This document shows, in pieces, positions 18,679 to 28,833 of a stretch of DNA of 48,829 bases; position 1 is the first letter of the stretch, and each line of letters begins with the position of its first letter. Position numbers and translations under genes: made by a program. This DNA comes from Candidatus Endomicrobiellum siamense (GTDB lineage: Bacteria > Elusimicrobiota > Endomicrobiia > Endomicrobiales > Endomicrobiaceae): NCBI GenBank assembly GCA_031268145.1, contig JAIRXS010000026.1, positions 1-48,829 on the forward strand, in the 5' to 3' direction. Under the pieces are notes generated by a model. It ran no database searches. It saw only the letters and a list, made by a program, of their open reading frames with translations, and was not told the DNA's origin.

Positions 18679-19361
18679 ATTTTTTAGCAAAACTATTTCG
18701 CCAAGAAACTTTAGATATTATATTGCCTGCCACTTGGCAGACGTTGTATATGGTTTTAGTTGCTACGCCAATTACAATATTTTTTGGATTACTTTTTGGT
18801 ATTTCTCTCTACATTACAGATAAAAATGGACTTTATCCAATTCCTATATTTAACAAGACTTTTGGAGCAGTTATCAATGCTGTTTTAGCTTTGCCGTCAA
18901 TGATTGTAATAATTTTAGCGCTTCCAATATCTAAATTTATAGTAGGAGTATCTTATGGTCCCAAAGCTTGTATAATAGCTTTAACTATAGTTTGTACGCC
19001 TATATTTTCTAGATTAGTTGAAAGTAGTATTTTAGAGGTGTCTAAAGGAAAGATTGAAGCAGCAAAATCTATGGGAGCATCGACTTGTGATATAATTTTT
19101 AAAGTAATGCTTCCAGAAGCATTACCAACACTTATAAGAAATTTTATAGTTTTAACAATAACGTTAATTTCAATAACTGCAATAGCAGGGACTTTTGGTG
19201 CAGGTGGGCTGGGAGAGGTTGCTGTACGGTTTGGATATCATAGATTTAAAATAGATATACTTTTAGTCGCGGTTTTAGTTTTATTAGTTTTAGTAGAGTC
19301 ACTTCAGTTTTTAGGCGACAGACTTTCCAAACGAATATTGAAAAAAAGGCATCTCATCTAG
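18672..19361 (+). CDS. metI: Methionine-type ABC importer permease
   Basis: A 229-residue inner-membrane permease with five to six helices and the EAA coupling loop (AKSMGASTCDIIFKVMLPEA) that docks on the ATPase. Length and sequence match MetI. It overlaps metN and is followed, after 92 bases, by the substrate-binding protein gene. Confidence 0.9.
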   Translation: MLNFLAKLFRQETLDIILPATWQTLYMVLVATPITIFFGLLFGISLYITDKNGLYPIPIFNKTFGAVINAVLALPSMIVIILALPISKFIVGVSYGPKACIIALTIVCTPIFSRLVESSILEVSKGKIEAAKSMGASTCDIIFKVMLPEALPTLIRNFIVLTITLISITAIAGTFGAGGLGEVAVRFGYHRFKIDILLVAVLVLLVLVESLQFLGDRLSKRILKKRHLI

Positions 19362-19453
19362 ATTATATTTTGCATATCCCTTATTTATCCAAAAAATTTA
19401 TTAAGAAAAGAAAATGTAATATATTTATATAACAAGGGAGGGAGAAGATTAAA

Positions 19454-20251
19454 GTGAAAAGATTAACATTATTTATTACGTTGTTTTTGATAACATTGTT
19501 ATCAAATAGCAATGCGTCAGATGTAAAGAAACTTATCTTAAAAGTTTCAGCAGATATAGTTCCTCATACTGAAATGTTAGAAGTAATAAAACCAGATCTT
19601 GCAAAACAGGGTATAGAATTGAAAATTTATACTATTACAGATACGACTTTAGCCAACTCGCAAGTTTCCGATGGTGAGATTGACGCAAATTTTTTCCAGC
19701 ATTACGAATATTTAAAAGCGCAGGTCAAAGATAGAAATTTAGATTTAGTAAATGCTGGTAATATTCATGTTGAGCCTATGGGCATATATTCTGATAAATA
19801 CAAGTCAATTAAGGATTTACCAAGTAATGCAAAAATAGGAATTATAAATGATAGTACTAATGAATATAGAGCATTAATTCTACTTGAAAAGGCAGGATTT
19901 ATAAAATTAAAAAGTACGATAAATCCATATACAGCAAGTACTCGAGATATAGAAACATATATTAAACCAATAAAAGTTATTGAGTTAGATCCATCTCTTG
20001 TTACACGTATACGAGATCAATTTGATGCCTACATAACTTGGTCTAGTAAAATTTTAGAAGCGGGTATAGATTTGCAAAAGGTAAGAATTTTTAGCGAAGG
20101 GAGAGATTCTCCATACGTAAACATCATAGCTGTAAATTCTAAAAGAGCTAATGACTTTGCAATTATATCTTTAGTAAAAGCTTTAAAATCAGATAAAATA
20201 AAGAAATTTATTGCTGAGTATTATAGAGGTGCAGTTATTGCTGCTGATTAA
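19454..20251 (+). CDS. metQ: MetQ-like substrate-binding protein
   Basis: NLPA/MetQ family periplasmic binding protein of 265 residues, partner of the two genes upstream. Conserved stretches include DGEIDANFFQH and PMGIYSDKYKS. The N-terminus is a signal peptide (MKRLTLFITLFLITLLSNSNAS), but unlike typical MetQ it has no lipobox cysteine, so the protein may be soluble in the periplasm or held another way. The start is GTG 19454 behind GGGAGGGAGAAG. It is convergent with murA; the 118-base gap holds nothing recognisable. Confidence 0.88.
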   Translation: MKRLTLFITLFLITLLSNSNASDVKKLILKVSADIVPHTEMLEVIKPDLAKQGIELKIYTITDTTLANSQVSDGEIDANFFQHYEYLKAQVKDRNLDLVNAGNIHVEPMGIYSDKYKSIKDLPSNAKIGIINDSTNEYRALILLEKAGFIKLKSTINPYTASTRDIETYIKPIKVIELDPSLVTRIRDQFDAYITWSSKILEAGIDLQKVRIFSEGRDSPYVNIIAVNSKRANDFAIISLVKALKSDKIKKFIAEYYRGAVIAAD

Positions 20252-20369
20252 ACTTATTTGTAGTCTAAGATATATTTGTATACGTATATTTAATGTTTCT
20301 GGAAAAGATTTAGATTGTCTATAAATTTGATGAAGTATTCTTTGTGGTAAAGATTGTTCAAAGTGTATA

Positions 20370-21626
20370 TTAACTTTTTATTCTTCTAATATTAGCGCCG
20401 AGTTTTTTTAATTTCTTTTCGAGCATGTCATATCCTCTGTCTAAATGATACACCCTTGACACAGTAGTTTTGCCATAAGCAGCAAGTCCAGCTAAAACTA
20501 AAGCTGCTCCTGCCCTTAGATCAGAAACCATTACAGGAGCACCAGATAATTTTTTTACGCCTTTAACTAATACTTCATTTCCATTCATTGTAATGTTTGC
20601 CCCAAATCTTTGCAATTCTGGCACATGCATAAATCTGTTTTCAAAGATTGTTTCGGTAATTTTTGAGTTTCCTTTAGCAAGACACATTAGTGCAATCCAT
20701 TGAGCTTGTACATCTGTAGGAAAATTTGGGTACACGCCAGTTTCTATACTTTTAGGTTTTATATGGTTTACATATTTTATAGAAATAGCATCTTTTGTTT
20801 CTTTTATATCAATACCACAACTTTTTAAATTTTTGCTTATACTATAAAGATGTTCTGGGATTATATTTTTAATAGTAATATGGCCTTTTGTTATTGCAGC
20901 TGCAATCATATAAGTAGCTGCTTCTATTCTGTCTGGGATTACAGAATGAGAAACACCTTTTAACTTTTTTACTCCATCGATAGCTATTTTGTCTGTTCCT
21001 GCTCCTGTAATATTTGCTCCCATTTTATTTAAAATGCTTGCGAGGTCTTCTATTTCGGGTTCTGTAGCCGCATTAATAATTGTGGTTTTCCCTTCTGCTA
21101 AAACTGCGCTAAGTAACACATTTTCTGTAGCCCCAACACTGGGGAATTTAAAATGTATAGTAGTACCTTTTAAACCAGTTCTAGCAAAAGTTTTTACATA
21201 TCCTTCACTTATACAAATATTTGCCCCAAGATGTTTAAATGCATCTAAGTGTATATCAATTGGCCTAGCTCCTATTGTACAGCCTCCAGGTAAAGATACG
21301 TCAACTTTTTTAAGCCTTGCAAGCAAAGGGCCCATTATCAAAATGCTAGCTCTCATTTTTCTTACTAAATCGTATGGAGCAATATGTTTGTATTTCTCTT
21401 TAGGTAATACTTTTACAACACTACCTTTCTTTACAACTTTTTTTCCTATAAAATTTAAAAGTCCTATAGTTGTATCAACATCTGCTAAGGAAGGCACATT
21501 TTTTATTGTTACAGGTTCATCTGTAAGCAAAGAAGCAAATAAGATAGGTAAAGTAGAATTTTTTGAACCTGATATTTTTACTTCCCCTTTTAATTGATTG
21601 CCGCCGTGTATTAAAATTTTATCCAT
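20370..21626 (-). CDS. murA: UDP-N-acetylglucosamine 1-carboxyvinyltransferase
   Basis: First committed step of peptidoglycan synthesis: transfers enolpyruvate from PEP to UDP-GlcNAc. The 418-residue protein has SGSKNSTLPIL at the N-terminus and the PEP-binding loop LPGGCTIGARPIDIH with catalytic C116, the residue attacked by fosfomycin, plus the C-terminal SDLRAGAALVLAGLAA. AGGAGA lies ten bases before the ATG. The lipoprotein gene lies upstream on the same strand. Confidence 0.96.
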   Translation of the reverse strand: MDKILIHGGNQLKGEVKISGSKNSTLPILFASLLTDEPVTIKNVPSLADVDTTIGLLNFIGKKVVKKGSVVKVLPKEKYKHIAPYDLVRKMRASILIMGPLLARLKKVDVSLPGGCTIGARPIDIHLDAFKHLGANICISEGYVKTFARTGLKGTTIHFKFPSVGATENVLLSAVLAEGKTTIINAATEPEIEDLASILNKMGANITGAGTDKIAIDGVKKLKGVSHSVIPDRIEAATYMIAAAITKGHITIKNIIPEHLYSISKNLKSCGIDIKETKDAISIKYVNHIKPKSIETGVYPNFPTDVQAQWIALMCLAKGNSKITETIFENRFMHVPELQRFGANITMNGNEVLVKGVKKLSGAPVMVSDLRAGAALVLAGLAAYGKTTVSRVYHLDRGYDMLEKKLKKLGANIRRIKS

Positions 21627-21659
21627 TATAAAATGTCTCCTAGGTGAAACAATGTGTAT

Positions 21660-22546
21660 TTAGGTTAAAGAATATGTGGTAGTTATAGCGGTTATTAGAT
21701 CTTCGCGTTCTTGGTCAGTAAAAAACTGAGTTAAACTCCCGATATCAACAGGAGAATTGTTTTTAAGGAGGTCATTAATAGCTCTAATTCTGCTTAAGTC
21801 GTGATTGTGTATAGCAGAAACTAGAGATTGTAGGCAATTAACAGCTTTAACAAAATCTGGATTATTTGAACAAGTTCCCGAATTATTAATTGTGGATGCT
21901 GCAATATGAACTCTATCTAATTGATCTAAAAGGATATTAAAATTGTTATCATCATAATAATTATTTAGTATATCTATGCGTATGCTTTCAATTTCATAAA
22001 ATAAGTCTACTACTATATTGCAAAAATTTTGTATTTTAAGCATATTGCCAGCTTCATTCGTGCTAATCTTATGTCCAAGGGAAATAAGATGTACATTATT
22101 CCCAGCATTAATGTCTACAAGTTGGTTTACTATACGGTCAACTCTATTGGCTCCCCCATAAAGTGGTGGATTTAAGAATGTATTTTTAATGTCAGTCATA
22201 AGTGCAAAATTATGTACTCCTACAGCAGCTGAATACAGAATAGTTCTAGCATATGTTATATCATCATTTACAGCAAAGAAATCGTTAGGATATTGCTGTA
22301 GTGTAAGATCTATAATACTTTTAATAGCATTGGATAAATCTACATTTATAAGAGGGAATATCTCTCTAGCTGTATTTGTATTAGTTGTAACAAAAATGTT
22401 CGAAAGTTGGGGGGGTGGGGGGTAAATTGTTGCTTTTCAGGCTCGTTAGAGATAGTTCTACTTAAAAATTCATCTTTACTTTTTTCGCTACAAGAAGTAA
22501 ATCCAAACATTATGACAATCAACATAAACGAAATAAAATTTTTCAT
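21660..22546 (-). pseudogene. Predicted lipoprotein, frameshifted at a poly-G tract (possibly phase-variable)
   Basis: No family recognised. ATG 22546 follows AAGGA and encodes a lipoprotein signal (MKNFISFMLIVIMFGFTSC, lipid-anchored cysteine at 19). The frame then meets C6-A-C7 on the coding strand (G7 at 22409-22415, G6 at 22417-22422) and goes off, ending at 22346. Adding one C (or removing two) joins it without further stops to the open frame that runs from 22199 and ends at 21660, giving a 295-residue protein with the junction reading QLSNIFVTTNTNTAREIF. The mature part is Asn/Asp/Ile-rich and probably helical. A surface protein switched by tract length is attractive; a simple mutation or sequencing error would look the same. 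Confidence 0.8.
22409..22422. repeat. G7-T-G6 slippage tract in the lipoprotein gene
   Basis: Two G runs broken by one T, lying about 45 codons after the lipoprotein start. They separate the signal-peptide part from the rest of the protein by one reading frame. Confidence 0.95.
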
Positions 22547-22756
22547 GAGTTTTTCCTTCAAATCATTACTCTAATTCTTAAAAGTATCTTTATCACACAC
22601 TGTCTTTACCAAAAAACAGCAAACTGGATACACTTTTAAGGTAAATTCTATCTATAAAATAGTAGTAAATTTTTCTAAAAAATTATTAAATTAATGTGAA
22701 TATTTTGTGAAATTAAATTATAAATGGTAAAAAAATCTGTTTTTAAGCTAAAATTA

Positions 22757-22786
22757 TTACAAAAAGTAGTAAAAAGTTGATATAAT
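22757..22786 (+). promoter_or_regulatory. Predicted promoter of the tolC-macA-macB-like operon
   Basis: TTACAA (22757-22762) and TATAAT (22781-22786) lie 18 bases apart, about 40 bases before the first gene. The rest of the 279-base gap from 22547 holds nothing recognisable. Confidence 0.5.
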
Positions 22787-22825
22787 CTCTATATTAGCAA
22801 ATTTACGGAGCTTGATAATAATTTT

Positions 22826-24094
22826 ATGAAAAATTTTTTCTTTGTTGTAATTGTAGTATGTTTTTTTTGTCCTTATATTTTCTCTGAAGCAATAGATATT
22901 TCTAGAGTTGAAGAACAAACTATAAAAAACAATCCTCTTTTAAAGGTAGCTCAGCTAGATTTAAATACTGCTAAACAAGAATACGGCAGAGCGTTTAGTT
23001 TATTTTTGCCAAATGTAATCTTTACTGGGAACGTTTCAGATAGTAAAAATGAACTGCAAAGTTCAAATAAGATAAGAAGTTACTCGCTAGCTTTGGAAGG
23101 TTCTTTGTCTTTGTTTGAAGGGTTTTCATCTTACAATGAATTAAAAGAAAAATCAGCAAAACTTAAAATTGCTCAAACTTCTTACGATAGAGCAGTTGCA
23201 GATGTCAGATATAACGTACATGTTTGTTATATCAATTTAATGTGGGCTTATGAAACAGTTTCTCTTTTAGAGAAAATAAAAGAACGCCGTAAAGAAAATA
23301 GGGATTTAATACAATTAAAATATAATTCAGGTAATGTGGATATTGGCTCTTTAAAAAGAGGCGATGCTGATGTTGCTTTAGCGGAATATAATTTAGAAAA
23401 AGCAAAAAGATATATACAAACAGCAAATAAGACCCTTCTTAATGCTATAGGCAGAACAGATGAAGTTACTTTAGAACCAACTGAACAACTTTTACATAAA
23501 GGGGAAATTTTTTCTGAACCGGACTATAACAATTTAGTAATGACGACTCCTGAATTCTTGCAAGCCAAATATATCTTTGAAATGTATAAAGCTATAAGCA
23601 GTAAAATAAAAGGTCAGTGGTTACCATCTCTATATTTGTCAGGCAATGTCGGCAAAAATGGTTTTCATTGGGTTCCAGAAGCTCAAAATTGGGCTGCAAG
23701 GCTTACAGTTTCTTATCCGCTTTTTACTGGTAGCAAAAGATATAGAGATGTTAAAATAGCGTCAAATCAAGCTAAAGTTGCTTCTTATAAACTTACAAAT
23801 AAAGTCAGCTATTTAAAATCAAAAGCAATAGAAAACTATAACGATTTATTAGACGCTTGTAAGGTTATAGCGATAAGAACATTTTATGTTGAAGCTTCAA
23901 AACTTCAATCAGAAATTTCTACAAAAAAGTATGTCAACGGACTTTGCACTTATTATGATTGGTATTCAATAGAAAACGATTATATAGCTGCGCAACAAAG
24001 TTTATTAGATGCTAAGAAAATCGCATCTGCTGTGGAAGCAAAATGGTTAAATTTTATAGGTAAAGGCTTTAATAATAAAGAGGAATATAAATGA
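22826..24094 (+). CDS. TolC-like outer-membrane efflux protein
   Basis: Outer-membrane channel component of a tripartite exporter, 422 residues. A signal peptide (about 1-20) is followed by two repeats of long amphipathic helices typical of the OEP family, including LKVAQLDLNTAKQEYGRAFS and the start of the second half around FLQAKYIFEMYKAISSK. Weak ribosome site (GGAG, 15 bases upstream). The stop overlaps the next ATG (ATGA), so the three genes are translationally coupled. Confidence 0.88.
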   Translation: MKNFFFVVIVVCFFCPYIFSEAIDISRVEEQTIKNNPLLKVAQLDLNTAKQEYGRAFSLFLPNVIFTGNVSDSKNELQSSNKIRSYSLALEGSLSLFEGFSSYNELKEKSAKLKIAQTSYDRAVADVRYNVHVCYINLMWAYETVSLLEKIKERRKENRDLIQLKYNSGNVDIGSLKRGDADVALAEYNLEKAKRYIQTANKTLLNAIGRTDEVTLEPTEQLLHKGEIFSEPDYNNLVMTTPEFLQAKYIFEMYKAISSKIKGQWLPSLYLSGNVGKNGFHWVPEAQNWAARLTVSYPLFTGSKRYRDVKIASNQAKVASYKLTNKVSYLKSKAIENYNDLLDACKVIAIRTFYVEASKLQSEISTKKYVNGLCTYYDWYSIENDYIAAQQSLLDAKKIASAVEAKWLNFIGKGFNNKEEYK

Positions 24095-25023
24095 AAATAA
24101 AAAGAAAGAAAATATTTTTAATTTTAAGCATTGTGTTTATCGGCGTATTAATTTTTATTATTTTTAAACCTTCTGCTCAAAAAATAGAAGCGCAAGAAAA
24201 GCTTAGACCAAGGGAGCTTCATGTTGAATTTAGAGAAACAGGCTATGTAACTGCACGTAATAGATTAGAAATTAAACCCCCTTTTTCAGGTAGAATGGAA
24301 AAAATTCTAGTCGATGAAGGTGATGCAATAACAAAAGGGCAAATAATTATTTGGATGAGTTCTAGCGAAAGAGCTGCCATGATAGATGCAGCAAGAGCTA
24401 TTAGTAACGAAGAATATATAAGATGGCAAGAGATTTATAAACCTACGCCGATAGTAGCGCCTATGAGCGGTTTTATTATATATAGGCAAAAAGAGCCTGG
24501 ACAGACTGTCTCTGTTGTTGACGGGATTTTAGTAATGGCTGACGATTTAATTATAACTGCAAATATAGATGAAACAGATTTAAGATATATATCTATAGGC
24601 AAAAAGCTTAGGATGTATTTAGATGCTTACCCTGCAGAACAATTTGAAGGCGTCATAGAACATGTTTCTTATGAGTCTAGAATTATAAGCAATGTCACTG
24701 TTTATGAAGTGAAGATAAAGCCTATATCAAAACCTAGCGTCTTTAGGTCAGGTATGACTGCTACTATAACTATAACTGCCGAGTCAAGAAGCAACGCTGA
24801 GTCTATATCTAATAATTTTATTACAGAAAGAGACCAAAAGAAAACTGTTATTGTAAAAACAGGTTCTGATAAAAAACCTATATTTGAAACAAGAGAAGTC
24901 ATAACAGGTGTTACAGATGGGAAATATACGGAAATTGTCTCAGGTTTAAAAGATAATGAAACAGTAGTTATTTTACATCAACAAAAGAAAGCAAAAACAA
25001 AGTCTTTAATGAGAAATAAATGA
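24091..25023 (+). CDS. MacA-like periplasmic adaptor (membrane fusion protein)
   Basis: Adaptor linking the inner-membrane pump to the TolC-like channel, 310 residues. It has one N-terminal membrane helix (about 7-26), a lipoyl/barrel-sandwich region (PPFSGRMEKILVDEGDAI, then PIVAPMSGFIIYRQKEPGQTV) and a beta-barrel domain. The helical hairpin between the lipoyl halves is very short (about 40 residues) compared with E. coli MacA. Four-base ATGA overlaps at both ends. Confidence 0.88.
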   Translation: MKIKRKKIFLILSIVFIGVLIFIIFKPSAQKIEAQEKLRPRELHVEFRETGYVTARNRLEIKPPFSGRMEKILVDEGDAITKGQIIIWMSSSERAAMIDAARAISNEEYIRWQEIYKPTPIVAPMSGFIIYRQKEPGQTVSVVDGILVMADDLIITANIDETDLRYISIGKKLRMYLDAYPAEQFEGVIEHVSYESRIISNVTVYEVKIKPISKPSVFRSGMTATITITAESRSNAESISNNFITERDQKKTVIVKTGSDKKPIFETREVITGVTDGKYTEIVSGLKDNETVVILHQQKKAKTKSLMRNK

Positions 25024-26984
25024 AAGTAATAGAGTTAAAAGGTGTTAAAAAGACATATCATTTAGAAAAACTAGAAGTGCCAGTTTTACATGGTATAAAT
25101 TTAGAAATAAAACAAGGCGAATTCGTAGCAATAATGGGACATTCTGGTAGTGGAAAATCTACCTTACTTAATATATTGGGTTTGCTGGATAAGCCAACAG
25201 AAGGTTCATACAAATTAGCTGGTATAGAAATATCAAAATATACAGAAACTGAATTGGCAGTACTAAGAAATCATTATTTAGGATTTGTGTTTCAACAGTT
25301 TAACCTTTTGCCAAAGTTAACAATATTAGAAAATGTAGCTTTGCCTGTAATGTACTCAAATTCAAAAGACGAAAAAATACTTGCAGATGCACAAAAATTA
25401 CTAGACATGGTAGGACTTTCCCAGAGACTAAACCATAAGCCAAGTGAAATATCAGGTGGACAGCAACAAAGAGTAGCAATAGCAAGAGCGTTAATAAATA
25501 AGCCATTAATAATTTTTGCAGATGAACCTACAGGTAATCTAGATACAAAATCAACAAAAGAAATCATAAACATATTAAAAGATTTAAACAATTCTGGAAT
25601 AACCATAGTAATGGTAACCCATGAGGCAGAACTAACAGCGTATGCTACAAGAATAATAACAGTTCGAGATGGTCTTATAGTAGCGGATAAGCAAACTGAA
25701 CCACAAAAAAAAGAAACAACAATAAAAAGAGAAAAAAATATAAACCAGAAAGGGTTTTCAATAATAAGGATAAAAGATTATTTCGTGCAAGCATACAGAT
25801 CGTTAAAAGGTAACAAAATGAGGTCAATCCTATCAATATTAGGCGTGATGATAGGAGTGTCAAGTTTAATAGCAATGCTTGCTGTTGGGACAGGCGCAAA
25901 AAAGTCTATAGAAGAACAGGTTTCAAGTTTAGGATCCAATCTTTTGATGGTAAGTCCAGGAGCTTCTCAAAGAGGTGGAATTGCTCAAGAAACCGGCGCT
26001 TTGATGAGATTAAAAATAGAGGACATAGAAGACTTAGAAAAAAATGTCGAAGGTATAAAAGCTATTTCAGGGTACTGTATTGGAAGATCTCAAGTTGTTG
26101 CAAATGGGCACAATCATAATACAAGGCTTGAGGGTGTTTCTCCAGACTATGTGGATTTAAGAGTTTCTTATCCTTCTAGTGGAAGGTTTTTTACAAAATA
26201 TGAAAATATAGAAAGAAAAAAAGTTGTATTACTTGGGGAAACTGTAGTAAAAGAAATCTATGGAAATAAAGATTTTAATCCTATAGGTGAATATATAAAA
26301 GTTAATAGAATTGATTTTCGAGTTATAGGTGTTTTGCCGGTCAAGGGCTCTAAGGGGTGGAAAGATGAGGACGATAAAATTCTAATACCTTTAAATACAG
26401 CGGTTCATAGAGTTTTCGGTGTTGATGTTCTAAATTATTTAGATGTACAAGTAAAAGATGAGGCTGATATGTCAAAAGTATCAGAAGATATTATAACAAG
26501 ATTACTATTTACGCATAGAATGCCTTCTACTGCTAGAGATTCTGTAAGAGTTCTCAATATGGCAGATATACAAGAAGCTATGTCTGCTATGGCAAGAGCT
26601 TTTTCTTTGCTTTTAGGTTCAATAGCATTTATAAGTTTGTTAGTAGGCGGCATAGGAATAATGAATATTATGTTTGTTTCTGTTTCAGAGAGAACAAAAG
26701 AGATAGGTTTAAGGAAAGCTATAGGTGCAAATAATAAAGATATATTGTTTCAGTTTATAATTGAATCAGTATTTGTATGCTGCGCAGGCGGCGTTATAGG
26801 AATACTTTTTGGCTCAGGAATATCTTTTATAATAAGTAAATTTGCAGGTTGGGACACGGTTATAACTTTATTTTCAATAATACTTGCTTTTTGTTTTTCT
26901 TGTATTATCGGGATTGTCTTCGGAGTTTGGCCTGCAAGAAAAGCCTCGTTATTAAACCCTATAGAAGCTTTAAGACACGACTAA
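25020..26984 (+). CDS. MacB-like ABC exporter (ATPase plus permease)
   Basis: Mechanotransmission ABC transporter of 654 residues, close to E. coli MacB (648). Domain order: ATPase with Walker [10 protein letters not shown], signature SGGQQQR and Walker [11 protein letters not shown] (1-225); linker; first membrane helix (about 270-292); periplasmic domain; and three C-terminal helices with the FtsX-type motif [15 protein letters not shown]. With the adaptor and channel upstream it would move peptides, lipids or antibiotics from the periplasm out of the cell. Substrate unknown. Confidence 0.92.
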   Translation: MKVIELKGVKKTYHLEKLEVPVLHGINLEIKQGEFVAIMGHSGSGKSTLLNILGLLDKPTEGSYKLAGIEISKYTETELAVLRNHYLGFVFQQFNLLPKLTILENVALPVMYSNSKDEKILADAQKLLDMVGLSQRLNHKPSEISGGQQQRVAIARALINKPLIIFADEPTGNLDTKSTKEIINILKDLNNSGITIVMVTHEAELTAYATRIITVRDGLIVADKQTEPQKKETTIKREKNINQKGFSIIRIKDYFVQAYRSLKGNKMRSILSILGVMIGVSSLIAMLAVGTGAKKSIEEQVSSLGSNLLMVSPGASQRGGIAQETGALMRLKIEDIEDLEKNVEGIKAISGYCIGRSQVVANGHNHNTRLEGVSPDYVDLRVSYPSSGRFFTKYENIERKKVVLLGETVVKEIYGNKDFNPIGEYIKVNRIDFRVIGVLPVKGSKGWKDEDDKILIPLNTAVHRVFGVDVLNYLDVQVKDEADMSKVSEDIITRLLFTHRMPSTARDSVRVLNMADIQEAMSAMARAFSLLLGSIAFISLLVGGIGIMNIMFVSVSERTKEIGLRKAIGANNKDILFQFIIESVFVCCAGGVIGILFGSGISFIISKFAGWDTVITLFSIILAFCFSCIIGIVFGVWPARKASLLNPIEALRHD

Positions 26985-27073
26985 TTTCTGAAACTTTAGT
27001 AACTTTTAATAGCTTATATTAGTTGTTGACTTTAATATAAGAAATATGGTAATTTATTAAAACATTTTAATTC

Positions 27074-27149
27074 GGGCAGTTAGCTCAGCTGGGAGAGCAT
27101 TTCCCTTACAAGGAAGAGGTCACAGGTTCAATCCCTGTACTGCCCACCA
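27074..27149 (+). tRNA. tRNA-Val (UAC)
   Basis: A 76-base cloverleaf including encoded CCA. Acceptor arms GGGCAGT/ACTGCCC pair, loop CTTACAA gives anticodon UAC, T loop TTCAATC. It differs from the two earlier tRNAs in encoding CCA. A TTGACT at 27026 may be its -35 box. Confidence 0.96.
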
Positions 27150-27251
27150 TTTTTAATTTTCTAATGTAATCAAAACAATGTAATTACAACAATAATCAAA
27201 TCTAAAATTTTAATCTTTTTATTTTTAAATTACCTTCTATAATTCAAATAT

Positions 27252-28658
27252 ATGCATAAACCAATTTTTTTAGACAATTTAAATTTAGTTTTTAATAAGC
27301 AAACTTACTTTGAAGACTTCTCAATTCAAATTATGCCAGGCGCGTATATAGCAATTATTGGAGCAAATGGAACAGGAAAATCCTCTTTGCTAAGAATTAT
27401 TAAAGGTGATTTAATGCCTTCTAGCGGCAAAGTTGAAAACAATAAAAATATTACTTTTGGATATGTGCCACAGCTAATTTGCGATTATGTAACTTTAAGT
27501 GGCGCAGAGAAATTTAATAAATCTTTAGGCCTTGCTCTTGCTGATATGCCAGATATTTTGCTTTTAGATGAACCAACTAATCATCTAGACTTGCAAAATC
27601 GTAAATCTCTCATGAAGATGTTAAGTTTTTATAGAGGAACATTAATAATAGTTTCACATGATAAAGAACTTTTAAAAAATATAACTTCTTTTTGGCATAT
27701 AAACAATAAAAAAATAACTGTTTTTAACGGACATTATGAAGATTACTGCAACTATATGCTTCAGAATCGCAAGTCCATTGAAAATGAGCTAAAAGCTCTT
27801 TCAAAAGAAAAAAAAGACGTTCATAAATCTCTTATGAAGGAACAAGAAAGAGCAAAAAAAAGTAAAGAAAGAGGAGAAAAATTTGTTGCGCAAAAAAAAT
27901 GGCTTCCAGCAGTCGGTGATTTAAAAGCAAGCTATGCAAGTAAAACAGCAGGCAAAAAACGCGCTGACAGCTTTGAAAAAAGAGAATCTCTATACGAACG
28001 ACTTGGAGATTTAAAAGTTATTGAACCTCTTAAACCATCTTTTACGCTTAATTCTAAATACGCTAGTTCTAAAACTATTGTTTCTATAAACTGTGGTTCT
28101 GCTGGATACAAAAATAGACAAATTTTAAATAATATTAATCTTTTTGTTAAGGGGGATGATCATTTAGCTATAGTAGGCAACAATGGTTCTGGCAAAACTA
28201 CATTACTTAAAGCTATTTTAAAATATCCTGATATTATAACAGAAGGGACGTGGGATATGCCATGCTCTGAAGATATAGGATACTTAGATCAGCATTATAG
28301 TTGCTTAGACACTAGTAAGACTGTTTTGGAGACAATCACAGATTTAGCGCAAGACAAAACGCTTTCAGAAATAAGGTTATTTTTAAACAACTTTTTATTT
28401 AGGAAAAATGAAGAGGTAAATAAGCCAGTATATGTTTTGTCTGGCGGAGAAAAAGCAAGGTTATCGCTTGCAAAAATAGCCATTAAAACGCCTAAATTAT
28501 TATTGCTAGATGAAATAACAAACAATATAGACTTAGAAACAAAAGAACATGTAATTCAAGTTTTAAACGAATACCCTGGCGCTATGATAATAGTTTCACA
28601 CGACATGCCTTTTTTAGAAGAAATAAACATATCTAATAAATATGTAATAAACAATTAG
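27252..28658 (+). CDS. ABC-F family ATPase
   Basis: Soluble twin-ATPase protein of 468 residues with no membrane helices, of the ABC-F type that acts on ribosomes (translation factors and some antibiotic-protection proteins). First ATPase: GANGTGKSS, weakened signature LSGAEKF, LLLDEPTNHLD. A charged linker of about 80 residues (around 175-260) follows, then the second ATPase: GNNGSGKTT, VLSGGEKARL, LLLDEITNNID. It is shorter than most members (500-550). TATAAT at 27238-27243 is only eight bases before the ATG and there is no ribosome site, so the mRNA may be leaderless. It lies just before the polyketide cluster, so self-resistance is possible but unproven. Confidence 0.85.
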   Translation: MHKPIFLDNLNLVFNKQTYFEDFSIQIMPGAYIAIIGANGTGKSSLLRIIKGDLMPSSGKVENNKNITFGYVPQLICDYVTLSGAEKFNKSLGLALADMPDILLLDEPTNHLDLQNRKSLMKMLSFYRGTLIIVSHDKELLKNITSFWHINNKKITVFNGHYEDYCNYMLQNRKSIENELKALSKEKKDVHKSLMKEQERAKKSKERGEKFVAQKKWLPAVGDLKASYASKTAGKKRADSFEKRESLYERLGDLKVIEPLKPSFTLNSKYASSKTIVSINCGSAGYKNRQILNNINLFVKGDDHLAIVGNNGSGKTTLLKAILKYPDIITEGTWDMPCSEDIGYLDQHYSCLDTSKTVLETITDLAQDKTLSEIRLFLNNFLFRKNEEVNKPVYVLSGGEKARLSLAKIAIKTPKLLLLDEITNNIDLETKEHVIQVLNEYPGAMIIVSHDMPFLEEINISNKYVINN

Positions 28659-28833
28659 AAAATTTACATAGAGAAATTGGAATATTATCATTGCAAGTTA
28701 CTGCCTATATGTAAAGGTGAATGGAATATGGTAAGGCGATTTAAATAAGAAAATGATATGGAATTTTTTTGACTTGCTTTTTTGCAATAATGTTTTGTAA
28801 TATAAAGACATTGAGTTAAAAAGGGAGAAAAGA

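Noticed and set aside
20989-21597. A 202-codon frame on the plus strand opposite murA
   Set aside because: Antisense to a fully conserved murA, without a ribosome site or family signature.
22189-22425. Plus-strand 78-codon frame ending in Gly residues
   Set aside because: Runs through the G tract opposite the lipoprotein gene; composition explained by that gene.
27252-28658. ABC-F gene as a definite self-resistance gene of the cluster
   Set aside because: Separated by a repeat and a strong hairpin from the cluster, and ABC-F proteins are also common housekeeping factors.
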